Positions 23,729-33,037 of a DNA stretch of 63,314 nt are shown in pieces (the stretch's first letter is position 1; every line of letters begins with the position of its first letter). Source of the stretch: Propionibacteriaceae bacterium P6A17 (lineage in GTDB: Bacteria > Actinomycetota > Actinomycetes > Propionibacteriales > Propionibacteriaceae); contig JHVD01000016.1 in NCBI GenBank assembly GCA_000619965.1, forward strand, positions 1-63,314, given 5' to 3'. Below the pieces are notes generated by a model, which was not told the DNA's origin, made no database searches, and saw nothing but the letters and a program-made list of their open reading frames with translations. The position numbers and the translations under genes are program-made.

Positions 23729-24340
23729 TCAGCGAGCGGTGAACACCACGGTCAGTTCGGTGGTGAGCTCGATGTCGTCGGGACGGGCGTCGACGGGCGC
23801 CGCCTCGGCCCCGCCGGCGAAGGCCATGGCCCGCAGCTTCGCCGGGGCGAAGTGCTCACCTGACGAGTCGGTGACGCGCTCGACGGACAGCGACTCCACC
23901 CCCAGGTGCTGCGCGATCAGCCGCGCCTTCGCGTGCGCCGCATCGAGCGCCTCCGCGACGAGCCCGGCCAGCGCCTCCTCGCGCTGGGCCGGCGTGAGCC
24001 GCCACGCGACGTGCCCCACCTCGACGCCCTGCTGCGCCCAGGCGCTCGTCAGCTCCGCCATCCGGGAGAAGTCGACGAAACGCGCCCTGACTGCGCACGA
24101 GGCATGGTGCGTGACGCGACGATCCCCTCGCGCCGTCCAAGTGCTCACCCCGTCGGTGACGAACCGCTCAAGGGTCTCCTTCGGCAGGGCCTCCAAGTCG
24201 GCGAGCAGCACGCCGACGCGACGCTGCACGTCGGTGAGGACGTCCGTCCTGTCGCGGCCGCTGGCCTCGACGGACAGGTGCACCTCGGCGAGGCCAGGGG
24301 CGAGCGAGGTGGAGGCGTGTCCGGTGATCGTGATGTCCAT
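23729..24340 (-). CDS. SIMPL-domain protein, 203 aa
   Basis: A periplasmic/cytoplasmic SIMPL (DUF541) family protein: it starts MDITITGHASTSLAPGLAEV, and has the internal DVQRRVGVLLADLEAL helix and a C-terminal DDIELTTELTVVFTAR strand. No signal peptide is seen, unlike many homologues. Function is unknown in most members, with some linked to stress. It has its own leaderless-type promoter. Confidence 0.88.
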   Translation of the reverse strand: MDITITGHASTSLAPGLAEVHLSVEASGRDRTDVLTDVQRRVGVLLADLEALPKETLERFVTDGVSTWTARGDRRVTHHASCAVRARFVDFSRMAELTSAWAQQGVEVGHVAWRLTPAQREEALAGLVAEALDAAHAKARLIAQHLGVESLSVERVTDSSGEHFAPAKLRAMAFAGGAEAAPVDARPDDIELTTELTVVFTAR

Positions 24341-24346
24341 GCCCCC

Positions 24347-24352
24347 ACGGTA
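24347..24352 (-). promoter_or_regulatory. -10 box TACCGT, leaderless start at 24340
   Basis: On the minus strand TACCGT ends six bases before the ATG. A 16-base perfect palindrome (24359-24374, CCCGCGGC/GCCGCGGG) lies just upstream and may end the mutarotase transcript. Confidence 0.5.
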
Positions 24353-24381
24353 ACCGCCCCCGCGGCGCCGCGGGCCCCGCG

Positions 24382-25158
24382 TCAGGAGATGGTGAGGGTC
24401 ATCGCCATCGTGTGGGACCCACCGGCAGGGATGGTCACGGCGTGCTGCCGGACGTTGCCCACCTCGACGCACAACATGCGCGGCCAGTCGGCCCCGTCGA
24501 AGTCGGCGAGCTCCGCGGCGCGCTCCGGCCCGGGATTCCACACGACGACGTCCCGCGCCCCGTCGGTGGCGATGGTGATCTCGCGGTCGGGCAGCGTGAT
24601 CGTCACGCCGCCGTCGGCCGCATCCGGGTAGATGGCGTCGTGGTGCCCCGTGACCACCAGCGGCTCGTCGCCGACGCCGGTGACCGTCGCCTGCGAGACC
24701 GCGTTGACGAGGAAGTACGAGTGGAAGGCCTCGTCGACGATGGTCTCCTGCGTCGGAGAGGTGATGGTGAGGGAAAGATGCAGCTCGCGCCCGAATCGCG
24801 CCTCGGCGCGGTAGTGGAGGTCCGACGGGTAGCGCTCGGCTCCCGGAAGGTGTGCGGTGTCGGCCGCGTCCAACGTCCAGGCGGCGACCGTCGCGTCGCG
24901 TTCCTGCCGGGCGCCCTCGAAGCGCCAATCCACCCAGCGGACGAGGCCGTGCGGGCGGGGCACGTCGACGCCGTCGCGGCCGCGAGCGAACCACGGCGCA
25001 CAGATCGGGATGCCGCCGTGGAACTCGGCGTCCGGGTTGGCCGCGCGGGTCACGAACAGCGCCTCGTGGGCGTCGGTGGGATGCCACGACGTGATGGTGG
25101 CGCCCCTGTCGGTGGCGGCGGCGGTGCAGTGGGCGTTGCTGAACGTACGGTCGGCCAT
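24382..25158 (-). CDS. D-hexose-6-phosphate mutarotase / aldose 1-epimerase-like protein, 258 aa
   Basis: Interconverts alpha and beta anomers of a hexose-6-phosphate. It belongs to the galactose-mutarotase-like superfamily: FHGGIPICAPWFARG near 45-60 (the GGIPxCxPWF motif is diagnostic of the YeaD type), PRPHGLVRWVDWRF, an FHSYFLV histidine strand near 145, and the late WPRMLCVEVGNVRQ segment with the catalytic glutamate. It lies between a SIMPL gene and an ABC operon, each with its own promoter. Confidence 0.9.
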   Translation of the reverse strand: MADRTFSNAHCTAAATDRGATITSWHPTDAHEALFVTRAANPDAEFHGGIPICAPWFARGRDGVDVPRPHGLVRWVDWRFEGARQERDATVAAWTLDAADTAHLPGAERYPSDLHYRAEARFGRELHLSLTITSPTQETIVDEAFHSYFLVNAVSQATVTGVGDEPLVVTGHHDAIYPDAADGGVTITLPDREITIATDGARDVVVWNPGPERAAELADFDGADWPRMLCVEVGNVRQHAVTIPAGGSHTMAMTLTIS

Positions 25159-25165
25159 GCCGCGA

Positions 25166-25171
25166 ACGCTA
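25166..25171 (-). promoter_or_regulatory. -10 box TAGCGT, leaderless start at 25158
   Basis: On the minus strand TAGCGT ends seven bases before the ATG. It overlaps the 3' end of the upstream ABC gene. Confidence 0.45.
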
Positions 25172-25855
25172 CCGGACGCTCGCGACGACCCTCCCGTCGA
25201 GGAGCTCGACGCGCCGGGTTGCCGTCGCGATGTGCGACGGGTCATGGGTGGAGATCACGGCCGCCATGCCGCGTCGCTGCGTCAGGTCGGCCAGGAGCGC
25301 CATGATCGTCGCGGCGGTGTCCGAATCGAGTTGGCCCGTGGGCTCGTCGGCGATCAGCAGGTCCGGCCTGGTGACGAGCGCGCGGGCGATGCCGACCCGC
25401 TGCTGCTGGCCGCCCGAGAGCTCGTAGGGGCGCTGGCGGGCGTGTGGCGCGAGCCCCACGAGCTCCAGGACTTCCTCGACCCGCTCGTCGCGCTCCCCGG
25501 CGGGCGTGCCGACGAGCCGCAGCGGCACCTCGACATTCTCCCGGGCGCTCAGCACGGGGATCAGTCCGAACGACTGGAACACGTAGCCGATGCGGGTGCG
25601 TCGCACCGCGAGCAGGTCGTGCTCGGGCAGTTCGCCCAAGCTCACTTGGCCGTCGAGCAGGATGCGCCCGGAGGTGGGCCGGTCGAGCCCGCCGAGCAGG
25701 TTCAGCAGTGTCGTCTTGCCCGAGCCGGAGGGCCCGTGCACGACGGTCAGCTCGCCGGCGTGCACGCTCACGTCGACGTCGACGAGCGCGTCCACCCTCG
25801 TCGCGCCTTCACCGAAGCTGCGGCACACCCGGTCCGCGCGCAGGATCTCGCTCAT
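25169..25855 (-). CDS. ABC transporter ATP-binding protein (MacB/LolD type), 228 aa
   Basis: This ATPase of the type-VII (MacB/LolD/FtsE) kind is coupled to FtsX-type permeases. It has Walker A HGPSGSGKTT (40-49), signature ELSGGQQQRVG, Walker B DLLIADEPTGQLD and the H-loop ISTHDPSH. ATG 25855 overlaps the previous ATPase stop by four bases. It is the last gene of a four-gene operon running 32449 to 25169. Such systems act mechanically on the envelope or export lipids or peptides rather than importing substrates. Confidence 0.93.
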   Translation of the reverse strand: MSEILRADRVCRSFGEGATRVDALVDVDVSVHAGELTVVHGPSGSGKTTLLNLLGGLDRPTSGRILLDGQVSLGELPEHDLLAVRRTRIGYVFQSFGLIPVLSARENVEVPLRLVGTPAGERDERVEEVLELVGLAPHARQRPYELSGGQQQRVGIARALVTRPDLLIADEPTGQLDSDTAATIMALLADLTQRRGMAAVISTHDPSHIATATRRVELLDGRVVASVR

Positions 25856-26817
25856 GACTCCTCCTCGTCCATGCCCCGACGGGCACCCTCGCGCCCGACG
25901 GGTGCCCGGTCGTCGGCAGCGTAGACACCGACGTGGTCGGGCTCCTTGCGCAGCCGGACGCGGTGCTCCAGCCCGAGGTCGCGCACGTGCGACTCGGGGA
26001 GCTGGATGCGGCCGGCGCGGTCGATCACGGTGTACTCCTCCGCGACGAGCCGCAGCCGGCCGTCGTCTGCGACCTCGCTGCGGCGCAGCACCTCGGTGGA
26101 GGTGCGGCCGTCGCGGATCTGGATGGTGCGACGCACGTGCTCGCTGATCCGGGGGTCGTGCGTGACGACGAGCACGGTGGTGCCGAGCTGCTCGGCGGCG
26201 TGGGTCATCGCTTCCAGGACGGCGCCGGAGTTGGCCTCGTCGAGTTCGCCGGTGGGCTCGTCGGCGAACAGCACTCGGGGCGAGCCGGCGAGGGCCGTCG
26301 CGATCGCCACCCGCTGCTGTTGGCCGCCGGAAAGCTGGCCCGGGCGCCGGTCCGCGCAGTCGGCGACGTCGAGAAGGTCGAGCAGTTCGCGGGCGCGCGC
26401 GTCCTGCTTGCCGCCGGCGATGGCGATGGGCATCGCGACGTTCTCCGCGGCGGTGAGGAAGGGAAACAGGTTGCGGGAGGTCTGCTGCCACACGAAACCG
26501 ACCAGGTGGCGCTGGAAGTGGACGCGCTGCTTGGGTGTCATCGTGAGCAGGTCGACGCCGGCCACCGTCGCGCGCCCGCCGGTGGGCCGGTCGTGGCCGG
26601 AGAGGATCGCGAGCAGGGTGGACTTGCCGGAGCCGGAGGCGCCGACGAGGGCGACGAGGTCGCCCCGGTCCACCGTGAGGTTGAGGCCCTGCAGCGCCTG
26701 CACCTCCACGCCGTCGGTGTGGTAGATCCGCACCAGGTCCTCGCACCGGATGTCCGGCTCGTGGTGCTCCAGGTGGCCTCGCCTCGGCGGGGTCATGGAC
26801 TGTTCCTGCGTTGTCAT
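25852..26817 (-). CDS. ABC transporter ATP-binding protein with C-terminal extension, 321 aa
   Basis: This is a second MacB/LolD-type ATPase: Walker A VGASGSGKST (58-67), signature QLSGGQQQRVA, Walker B RVLFADEPTGELDEA, H-loop VVTHDPRI. After the ATPase core (to about residue 245) there is a 75-residue extension containing a swapped-hairpin AbrB-like stretch (EYTVIDRAGRIQLPESHVRDLG), then a charged tail. Such an AbrB-like appendix is unusual and could contact DNA or a partner. ATGA overlaps occur at both ends. Confidence 0.92.
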   Translation of the reverse strand: MTTQEQSMTPPRRGHLEHHEPDIRCEDLVRIYHTDGVEVQALQGLNLTVDRGDLVALVGASGSGKSTLLAILSGHDRPTGGRATVAGVDLLTMTPKQRVHFQRHLVGFVWQQTSRNLFPFLTAAENVAMPIAIAGGKQDARARELLDLLDVADCADRRPGQLSGGQQQRVAIATALAGSPRVLFADEPTGELDEANSGAVLEAMTHAAEQLGTTVLVVTHDPRISEHVRRTIQIRDGRTSTEVLRRSEVADDGRLRLVAEEYTVIDRAGRIQLPESHVRDLGLEHRVRLRKEPDHVGVYAADDRAPVGREGARRGMDEEES

Positions 26818-29414
26818 CGTCGTTCCCCGATCTTGAGTTGATGGGCGAGATTGGTGCGGCCGGCCGCCCACGAGGTGACGGCGACGGCGGCTGCGAGCAC
26901 CACCACGACCACCCCGACGACCGTCACGAGCGCGAGGGGGTCGACTGCGAGGGCCGGCTGGGCGCGGCCGCTGGTGAGCCCGGTGAGGTCCATGGCGGCG
27001 ACGAGCAGCGCGGCGATCCCGATGCCGGCGGCCGTGCCGAACAGGAGCGCCAGCAGCGCGAGCGGGCCGACCTCCCATGCCACGATGCCCATGCCCTGCC
27101 CCGGCGCCAGGCCCTGCGTGCGCAGCACTGCCAGCAGCTCGGCCCGGCTGCGCGCGCCCATGACCTGCACGACGACCAGCGCGAGCGCGATCAGCAGCAC
27201 GGAGGCGCCGGCCGCGGACACGAGCGCGACGGTGAGCGCGCGCGTCACCCGGTCCCCGGTGGCGCTGGCGAGGGTGCTGGCCACCGTCTGGACCTCGGAC
27301 TGGGGCACCAGTTGGCGCGCCGCGGCGGCGATCGCGGCGGGGTCGGCGTCGTCGTCGAGGGCGATGAAAGCCCGGCTCATGCCGGCCGACGGCCTGCCCG
27401 CCGCCTCCCAGGTGGCGCGGCTCACGAGCACCCAGCGGGGCAGCGTCGGCGTGCCCGGGATGGTGTCGGCGTGGCCCACCGAGCGCAGGCTGCCCAGCCC
27501 GGTGAGCGAGACCTGCCCGCTGGCGGCGGGGAGTGCCCCGCCGAGCACGACCGCACCCTCCTCGAAGGCTGCTCGCGGGAAGTCGGTGCCCACCGGGGTG
27601 TCGGCCCACACGGTGGCGAGGCTGGCGCCTGCCACCCACACCTCGACGCGATGCGCCGTGCCGTCGACGGTGAGCGTCGCCTCCGCGCTGGCTGCGCCCA
27701 GCCCGTCGGCGGCGGTCACACCGGGGATCGCGCGGATGGCGTCGAGCGCGGCGGGGGTGATCTGGCCGTTGACCTTCACGTCGGCGCCCGTGCTCGTCCA
27801 GGCCGCGGTGCTCGCACCGCGGGTGACGGTGCCCAGCATGACGGTGCCCAGCACCGCCACCGTCACGCCCAGCACGAGGGCGAACGTCGGGATGAGCCCG
27901 CCCGCCGGGTCCCGCAGCGCGCGTGCGGAGCCGAGGAGCCCGACGAGCCCCCTGCGACGCCGGAAGGCGCGCACCAGCGCGGCCAGCGGCAGCGGCAGGA
28001 CGCGCATGGCCAGCAGCGCGGTGGCCAAGGCGAGCAGCAGGGGGGCCACGACGGCGAGGACGTCGAGCCGCGCGCTGTCGTCGGGCGCGTTGAGCAACTG
28101 CCACACCGCCGCCGCGGCCACGACGACGACGCCCAGCTCCGCGGCGAGCCGTCGGCGGCTCCCGCGCGCCGAGAGGTCCCGGCGGCGACGCTGCCCGATA
28201 CGCCCCTGCGCCCACATCAACGCCAGCGCGGGGAACGCCCCGACCGCCAGGGTCAGCAGCCACTGCCAAGCGGGGGATTGCCCCGGATAGGCGAGGGCGA
28301 CGGCGTGCCCGAGGGCGGCGGCCGGAACGGTGAGCAGCGCCCCCTCGACGGCGGCCGCTGCGCGGAGCTGGGCCCGGGACGCCCCGCGGGCGACCAGCAG
28401 CGTGAGCGCATCCTCGCGGCGGGTGACGACCAGGGCCGCGCCGAGTGCCATGAGGGCGGCGGCCAGCCCCAACGGCCCCGCCCCGAACACCGCGACGAGC
28501 GTGCGCGCCGCCGCCTGTTGGGATGCGGCGAGAGCGATGGCCTCGCCGAGTTCCGACTGGAAGCGCACGCTCGACAGCCCCGGCGAGAGCTGGGGGTCCG
28601 TCGCCAACAGCGCCGTCAACTGCGTGCCGAGCCGGCGGGGCTCCACCGAGGTGCCGAGCCGTGCGCCGTCGATGGGCAGCCACAGCGTGACCCGCAGGTC
28701 CATCGGGGCCCCCGGGTCGACGTCCCCTCGCGTCGGCGCCGAGTACCCCCAGATCTCTGCCGACTGGCCCAAGTTGGGGTGCATGTCGTAGGCGGGCAGG
28801 TGCCCGAAGTCGTGCGAGAGCCAGCGTTCGTCGTCGGGATCCGCCGGCTCGACGAGCCCGACGACGCGCACGACGTCGGCCAGCACGTCGCCCACCTTCG
28901 CCTCGATGCGGTCTGCCACCGATCGGACGAGGACCACCTCGACGGGCTCACCTGGGGTCGCGCGCGGCCAGGCGCCCTCGACGAGTCGCAGGTCGCGCTC
29001 CAGATCCGGGTTGACCGCGATGCGGACATACACCTGGTGCAGCCCTGTGCGCTCGCTGGGGGCGTAGTGGCCGACGCGGTTGCCGACGCCGATCAGGCGC
29101 GCCGGGAGCACCAGCTCGGACAGCGGCGGCTCCAGCGACTCCCGCAGTTCGTCGGCCGCCTGCGCCCAGGAGTCCCACCCCTCGGACGGTGCGAAGCGTG
29201 GTCCGCGGGTCGTTCCCTGCTGGGTCCAGACCGCCGTGGGGTTGCGCTGCGTGGCGGGCACGCTCGCGATCGTGGCCCGGAGCTGCTCGTCGGCGGCCCG
29301 GGACAGCATGCGCGGCGCGGCGCCCGACGCGAGGGCGACGGCGAAGGTCAGCAGCGCGAGCAGCGTCATCACCCAAGGGTCTGAGCGGAACAGCCGCAGG
29401 AGGAACCGCGTCAT
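26814..29414 (-). CDS. FtsX-like ABC permease, 866 aa
   Basis: A large MacB/FtsX-family permease. It has one N-terminal membrane segment (about 14-35), an extracytoplasmic domain to about 345, a run of membrane segments from about 350 to 540, a second extracytoplasmic domain and four C-terminal segments (VALVSAAGASVLLIALALVV; LALLALLFGTAAGIGIAALLV; ALVTVVGVVVVVLAAAVAVT). The two FtsX cores suggest an internally duplicated permease. It is coupled by ATGA overlaps to the permease before it and the ATPase after it. The transported or acted-on molecule is unknown. Confidence 0.9.
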   Translation of the reverse strand: MTRFLLRLFRSDPWVMTLLALLTFAVALASGAAPRMLSRAADEQLRATIASVPATQRNPTAVWTQQGTTRGPRFAPSEGWDSWAQAADELRESLEPPLSELVLPARLIGVGNRVGHYAPSERTGLHQVYVRIAVNPDLERDLRLVEGAWPRATPGEPVEVVLVRSVADRIEAKVGDVLADVVRVVGLVEPADPDDERWLSHDFGHLPAYDMHPNLGQSAEIWGYSAPTRGDVDPGAPMDLRVTLWLPIDGARLGTSVEPRRLGTQLTALLATDPQLSPGLSSVRFQSELGEAIALAASQQAAARTLVAVFGAGPLGLAAALMALGAALVVTRREDALTLLVARGASRAQLRAAAAVEGALLTVPAAALGHAVALAYPGQSPAWQWLLTLAVGAFPALALMWAQGRIGQRRRRDLSARGSRRRLAAELGVVVVAAAAVWQLLNAPDDSARLDVLAVVAPLLLALATALLAMRVLPLPLAALVRAFRRRRGLVGLLGSARALRDPAGGLIPTFALVLGVTVAVLGTVMLGTVTRGASTAAWTSTGADVKVNGQITPAALDAIRAIPGVTAADGLGAASAEATLTVDGTAHRVEVWVAGASLATVWADTPVGTDFPRAAFEEGAVVLGGALPAASGQVSLTGLGSLRSVGHADTIPGTPTLPRWVLVSRATWEAAGRPSAGMSRAFIALDDDADPAAIAAAARQLVPQSEVQTVASTLASATGDRVTRALTVALVSAAGASVLLIALALVVVQVMGARSRAELLAVLRTQGLAPGQGMGIVAWEVGPLALLALLFGTAAGIGIAALLVAAMDLTGLTSGRAQPALAVDPLALVTVVGVVVVVLAAAVAVTSWAAGRTNLAHQLKIGERR

Positions 29415-32400
29415 CGGACCTCCTCCCGGTACTCGTCGTCGAGTGCCTCGGCGCGCACGCGGGCGGCGAGACGCAGCGCAACGACGGCCAGCGCGAGCCC
29501 GCCCGCCGCGAGGGTGGCGAGCCACGGTCCCCAGCTCATGGTCATGGCCGGGCGCAATCCCACCTGACCCGGGGCGATCGTCGCCTGCGCGAGCGCGGGC
29601 ACCACGAGCACGCCGACGAGCCACCCGCCGGCCAGGCCGAACAGCGTCGACGCCAGCACGGACGAGACCAGCTCCGCGACGCGGGTGCCCGACTGGAGGC
29701 GCGTCGGGGCACCGATCGCCCGCAGCACCAGGACCTCCGCGCGTCGCTCGCGGGTCATGGTGGCGGAGGCGACGGCGATGCCGGTCACGGCGAGCAGGGC
29801 CGCCCCCGCGCACGCCACCCAGAAGATGAGCCGGGCGGACTTCGTCGGATCCGTCGGCGTCGCATGACCCACCTGCACGTCGACGTCCAAGGCCCCCTCC
29901 AGCGCGGCCACCGCGGCCGGGACATCCTCGGGGTTGGCCCACAGCTCGGTCGGGGGCGGCAGGGGCTCACCGGCGGGGAAGGCCAGCGAGAGGGATCGGA
30001 GGTCGACGAGGATCGCGTCGGCGGTGTCGGTGCCGACGACCGCATCGACGAGACCGACGAGCTCGGCCTCCACCAGGCGGTTCAGCACCATCACCGTCGT
30101 GGTCCGGCCGACGCTCAGCCCGACGGCGTCCGCCAGCTCGCTGGTCATCGCCACCCGTACCCCTTGGGCCGCAACCTCGGCCCCGGGAGGTGCGAACATG
30201 TCGGGTTCGGCGGGCCGGGAGTGGGCGGAGACGGGGGCACCCCAGAACGCGAGCTCGGGGGCGTCGTAGATGCGCACGCGCCAGGTGGCCTGCGTGGTGT
30301 CCAGGAGGGGGCGCAGGAAGGAGTAGTTGTCGGCGATTTCGAACGAGCCGTTGCCCAGTTCGTCGAGTCGGTTGATGATTCGAAACTCCGGCTGGGTGGA
30401 TTCGAGCCGTGCGTGGGCCTCACCACCCTCGTCCGGGGAGGTGGCCTCGGCGGAGGCCCAGCCCGCAGTGCGTTCGCCGAGCAGCTCGCTGCCGTCGGCG
30501 CCCCGCAACGCGAATTCGACGTCCAGCCGCCGCGACCACATCTGGAAGGCGCGCTCGTCCACGTGCTCGAAACGGACCTCGTCGATCCGCCAGCCGCGGC
30601 CCGGCTCGATGGGGATGCGCACCTCGCGCTCCACCGGCTGCGCCGGCGTCATGGAGATGTCGTCGCCCGTCGGGCCCGAGACGACGATGGCGGGGCCCGG
30701 AAGCTCGACGGCTTCCGACGTCACCTGCGCGGTGCGGCCCGTGGAGGGCTCGCGCAGCGACAGCCGCACCGAGAGCCTCATGGGCGCGGAGTGTGTCTGG
30801 GCCGTCGCCCGCAGCGCGGACTGGACGTCCATTGCGCGCTCCTGCTCCGTGAGGTCGGGCCGCCAGACCTCGACCTGCGCCGCGAGGGCGTCCGCCTGGG
30901 TTCGCAGCCAGGCCATCGTCCACGCATCCGCCTCGACCCTGCCCCCCAAACGCATCGTGACGTGGTCCCCGTCGGGCACCACGAGCCCGGGGTCGTCGGT
31001 GGCGGAGTCGAGCGCCTCGGGGACGAGGGTCATGCCGTCGGGCGGCGCGACGACGCGCGACAGGGGCTCGGCGGGTGCGATGACCGCCTCGACGGTGTGG
31101 TCGCCGATCGTCGTGCCTGCGGCCCGCCACACCGGCACCGTCGCGCCGGCCTCGGCCGGGAGCTCGTCGGGCAGTGCCGAGATTGCCGCCCGCACTGGCG
31201 CCCCGACTGTGATGGCGGCGGCCGCATCGCGGAGGTCTGCGGAGGTGCCGTCGTAGAGCGCGGCGGTGGTGGTGGCGCCAGTGGCGAGCACGGTGAGGAC
31301 GACGGGGACCGCCAAGGTGCGCACGCGTCGGGCCGTCTGCGCCGCAGCAAGGAACGCCGCCGCGCCACGCAGTCGTCGGGCCCCGGCGGTCGCGGCGGTG
31401 GCCAGGGGCCCCAGCAAGCCCAGCGCGACGACGCCCACCCCGGCCAGCAGCAGCGCCGGCGCCGCGCCCGCCACGACGTTGACCCGCGCCTGTCCGTCGT
31501 GCCACGACAGCGGCGATCCTGTCCGCGCGAGCTGCCACAACGCCACCAGGGCCAGGGCCAGCACGGCGGCGACGGAGACCCCCGCGATGGCCGTCGCGGC
31601 GCGGCCAGAGCGGTCGGCGTCGAAGCCGGGGCGCGTCGCGGCACGCACGTGCAGCGCCAGCATGCCGAGGACCATGAGCCACGTGCCGCAGAGGGTGATC
31701 GCGCCCGCCAGCCAGACGCTGCCGGCGTGCGCTCCGGCGCCCACCGCGGCGACGGCGGCGGTCGCGAGCCCCACGCCCAACAGCCCGCCCAACGCGACGA
31801 TGACCGTCGACTCCGCGGCGTCGAGGGCGAAGATCTGGCGGCCGCTGGCGCCGCGCGCCACCAGCAGGGCGGTGGAGCGCTCGCGCGAGCGCGACAACAG
31901 CCGCGCCACCTGGCCGACGGCGAGGACCGTCACCAGCACGAGCACCGACAGCGGCACCAGCCCGAGCGCCCGGGAGACTGCGAGGTTGGCCGCGGCCAGT
32001 TGCGCGGCGGCGGCGAGGTCACCGTCGACGACGACGCCGTTGTGGTTGACCTCGGATTCGCGCAGCGTCTGCAGCAGGCCCTGCGCTCCGCGCTCGAAGT
32101 GCGGTAGATCGTCGGGGGCGAGGCGGTCCACGTCGGCTGCGACGGTGTACGTGACGAATTCGCCTTCCCTGGCCTGGCTGACGAGCACCGGGGCGGGGGC
32201 GAAGGCATCACGGATCAGGGTCGTCGCGAGCCGGTCCTGCGCCGCCGGGTCCGCGCCCGAACGCGTCCGCGCGGTCATCTCGTAGGACGGGCCCACCACC
32301 GCTTCGCGGGCCGAGGAACTGGCGGCCGCGCTCGTCCAGCCGACCGCGCCCGCGATCACGCCGGTCGTGACGGCGACGAGTGCGACGAGCGTCCAGAACA

Positions 32401-32449
32401 GCCCCGGCACCGACCCCGCCCGGCGCCACGCGTATCCCAGCCACGACAT
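29411..32449 (-). CDS. FtsX-like ABC permease, 1012 aa
   Basis: This is the first and largest gene of the operon. An N-terminal membrane anchor (about 17-45, FWTLVALVAVTTGVIAGAVG) is followed by an external domain, FtsX membrane blocks around 160-410, a long external region (about 420-840) and a final FtsX block (FWVACAGAALLAVTGIAVAS; VSSVLASTLFGLAGGWLVGV; WLATLAAGGLALAVVALRLA). The ATG at 32449 (MSWLGYAWRRAGSVPGLFW) was chosen from the hydrophobic start; upstream in-frame ATGs lack protein-like sequence. The two permeases differ from each other and presumably form a heterodimer with the two ATPases. Confidence 0.9.
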   Translation of the reverse strand: MSWLGYAWRRAGSVPGLFWTLVALVAVTTGVIAGAVGWTSAAASSSAREAVVGPSYEMTARTRSGADPAAQDRLATTLIRDAFAPAPVLVSQAREGEFVTYTVAADVDRLAPDDLPHFERGAQGLLQTLRESEVNHNGVVVDGDLAAAAQLAAANLAVSRALGLVPLSVLVLVTVLAVGQVARLLSRSRERSTALLVARGASGRQIFALDAAESTVIVALGGLLGVGLATAAVAAVGAGAHAGSVWLAGAITLCGTWLMVLGMLALHVRAATRPGFDADRSGRAATAIAGVSVAAVLALALVALWQLARTGSPLSWHDGQARVNVVAGAAPALLLAGVGVVALGLLGPLATAATAGARRLRGAAAFLAAAQTARRVRTLAVPVVLTVLATGATTTAALYDGTSADLRDAAAAITVGAPVRAAISALPDELPAEAGATVPVWRAAGTTIGDHTVEAVIAPAEPLSRVVAPPDGMTLVPEALDSATDDPGLVVPDGDHVTMRLGGRVEADAWTMAWLRTQADALAAQVEVWRPDLTEQERAMDVQSALRATAQTHSAPMRLSVRLSLREPSTGRTAQVTSEAVELPGPAIVVSGPTGDDISMTPAQPVEREVRIPIEPGRGWRIDEVRFEHVDERAFQMWSRRLDVEFALRGADGSELLGERTAGWASAEATSPDEGGEAHARLESTQPEFRIINRLDELGNGSFEIADNYSFLRPLLDTTQATWRVRIYDAPELAFWGAPVSAHSRPAEPDMFAPPGAEVAAQGVRVAMTSELADAVGLSVGRTTTVMVLNRLVEAELVGLVDAVVGTDTADAILVDLRSLSLAFPAGEPLPPPTELWANPEDVPAAVAALEGALDVDVQVGHATPTDPTKSARLIFWVACAGAALLAVTGIAVASATMTRERRAEVLVLRAIGAPTRLQSGTRVAELVSSVLASTLFGLAGGWLVGVLVVPALAQATIAPGQVGLRPAMTMSWGPWLATLAAGGLALAVVALRLAARVRAEALDDEYREEVR

Positions 32450-32512
32450 GTGCAGATTGAAACACACTCCGCCGCCACGCGGGCCGCAGTGTGGGAAACG
32501 TCGACGACCCAC

Positions 32513-32518
32513 TACGCT
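32513..32518 (+). promoter_or_regulatory. -10 box TACGCT, leaderless start at 32525
   Basis: TACGCT ends six bases before the phosphoribosyltransferase ATG. Confidence 0.55.
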
Positions 32519-32524
32519 TCGTCC

Positions 32525-33037
32525 ATGGCCTACCATGCGGATGCGACCGACCTGGACGACAAGGAAGTGCTCACCTGGCAAGGGCTGGGCGACGCCACCG
32601 ACGATCTGGCGCGCTCGATCGTCGACTCGGGATTTCGCCCCGAGATCGTGATCGCCGTCGCCCGCGGAGGCCTCCTGCTCGCCGGGGGCCTCACCTACGC
32701 GCTCGGCGTGAAGCTCACCGACGCGATCAACGTCGAGTTCTACACCGACGTGCACGCCACGCTGCCAGACCCCGTGCTGCTGGCTCCCATGCTCGACACC
32801 AACGCGATCGCCGGCAAGCAGTTGCTCGTCGTTGACGACGTCGCCGACTCCGGCCGCACCCTCGGGCTCGTCATCAAGCTCCTGCGCGGCTTCGGCGCCG
32901 ATGTCCGCTCGGCGGTGCTCTACGCGAAGCCGAGCACCGTCGTCGACCCGGACTACGTGTGGCGGCGCACAGACCAGTGGATCGTGTTCCCCTGGTCGGC
33001 GAAGCCGCCGCTGCTGCCGCAGGCCGGCGAGCGGTGA
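32525..33037 (+). CDS. Phosphoribosyltransferase (xanthine/hypoxanthine-type), 170 aa
   Basis: Type I phosphoribosyltransferase that would join a base to PRPP. The PRPP loop VVDDVADSGRT spans 102-112. An upstream ARGGLLLAGGLTYALG (46-61) forms the pyrophosphate loop, and WIVFPW near 151-156 is the usual C-terminal hood. Similar short proteins are annotated as xanthine or hypoxanthine phosphoribosyltransferase. It overlaps the next gene by four bases (GTGA). Specificity is not proven. Confidence 0.9.
   Translation: MAYHADATDLDDKEVLTWQGLGDATDDLARSIVDSGFRPEIVIAVARGGLLLAGGLTYALGVKLTDAINVEFYTDVHATLPDPVLLAPMLDTNAIAGKQLLVVDDVADSGRTLGLVIKLLRGFGADVRSAVLYAKPSTVVDPDYVWRRTDQWIVFPWSAKPPLLPQAGER

Noticed and set aside
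22263..24353. 696-codon plus-strand frame
   Set aside because: Covers the metallohydrolase and SIMPL genes on the other strand; composition not protein-like.
24359..24374. 16-base palindrome of C/G as an operator
   Set aside because: Simple CG symmetry is expected at this GC; at most a weak terminator.
29189..32107. 972-codon plus-strand frame across the FtsX permease
   Set aside because: Antisense shadow caused by high GC; the minus strand encodes clear permease helices.
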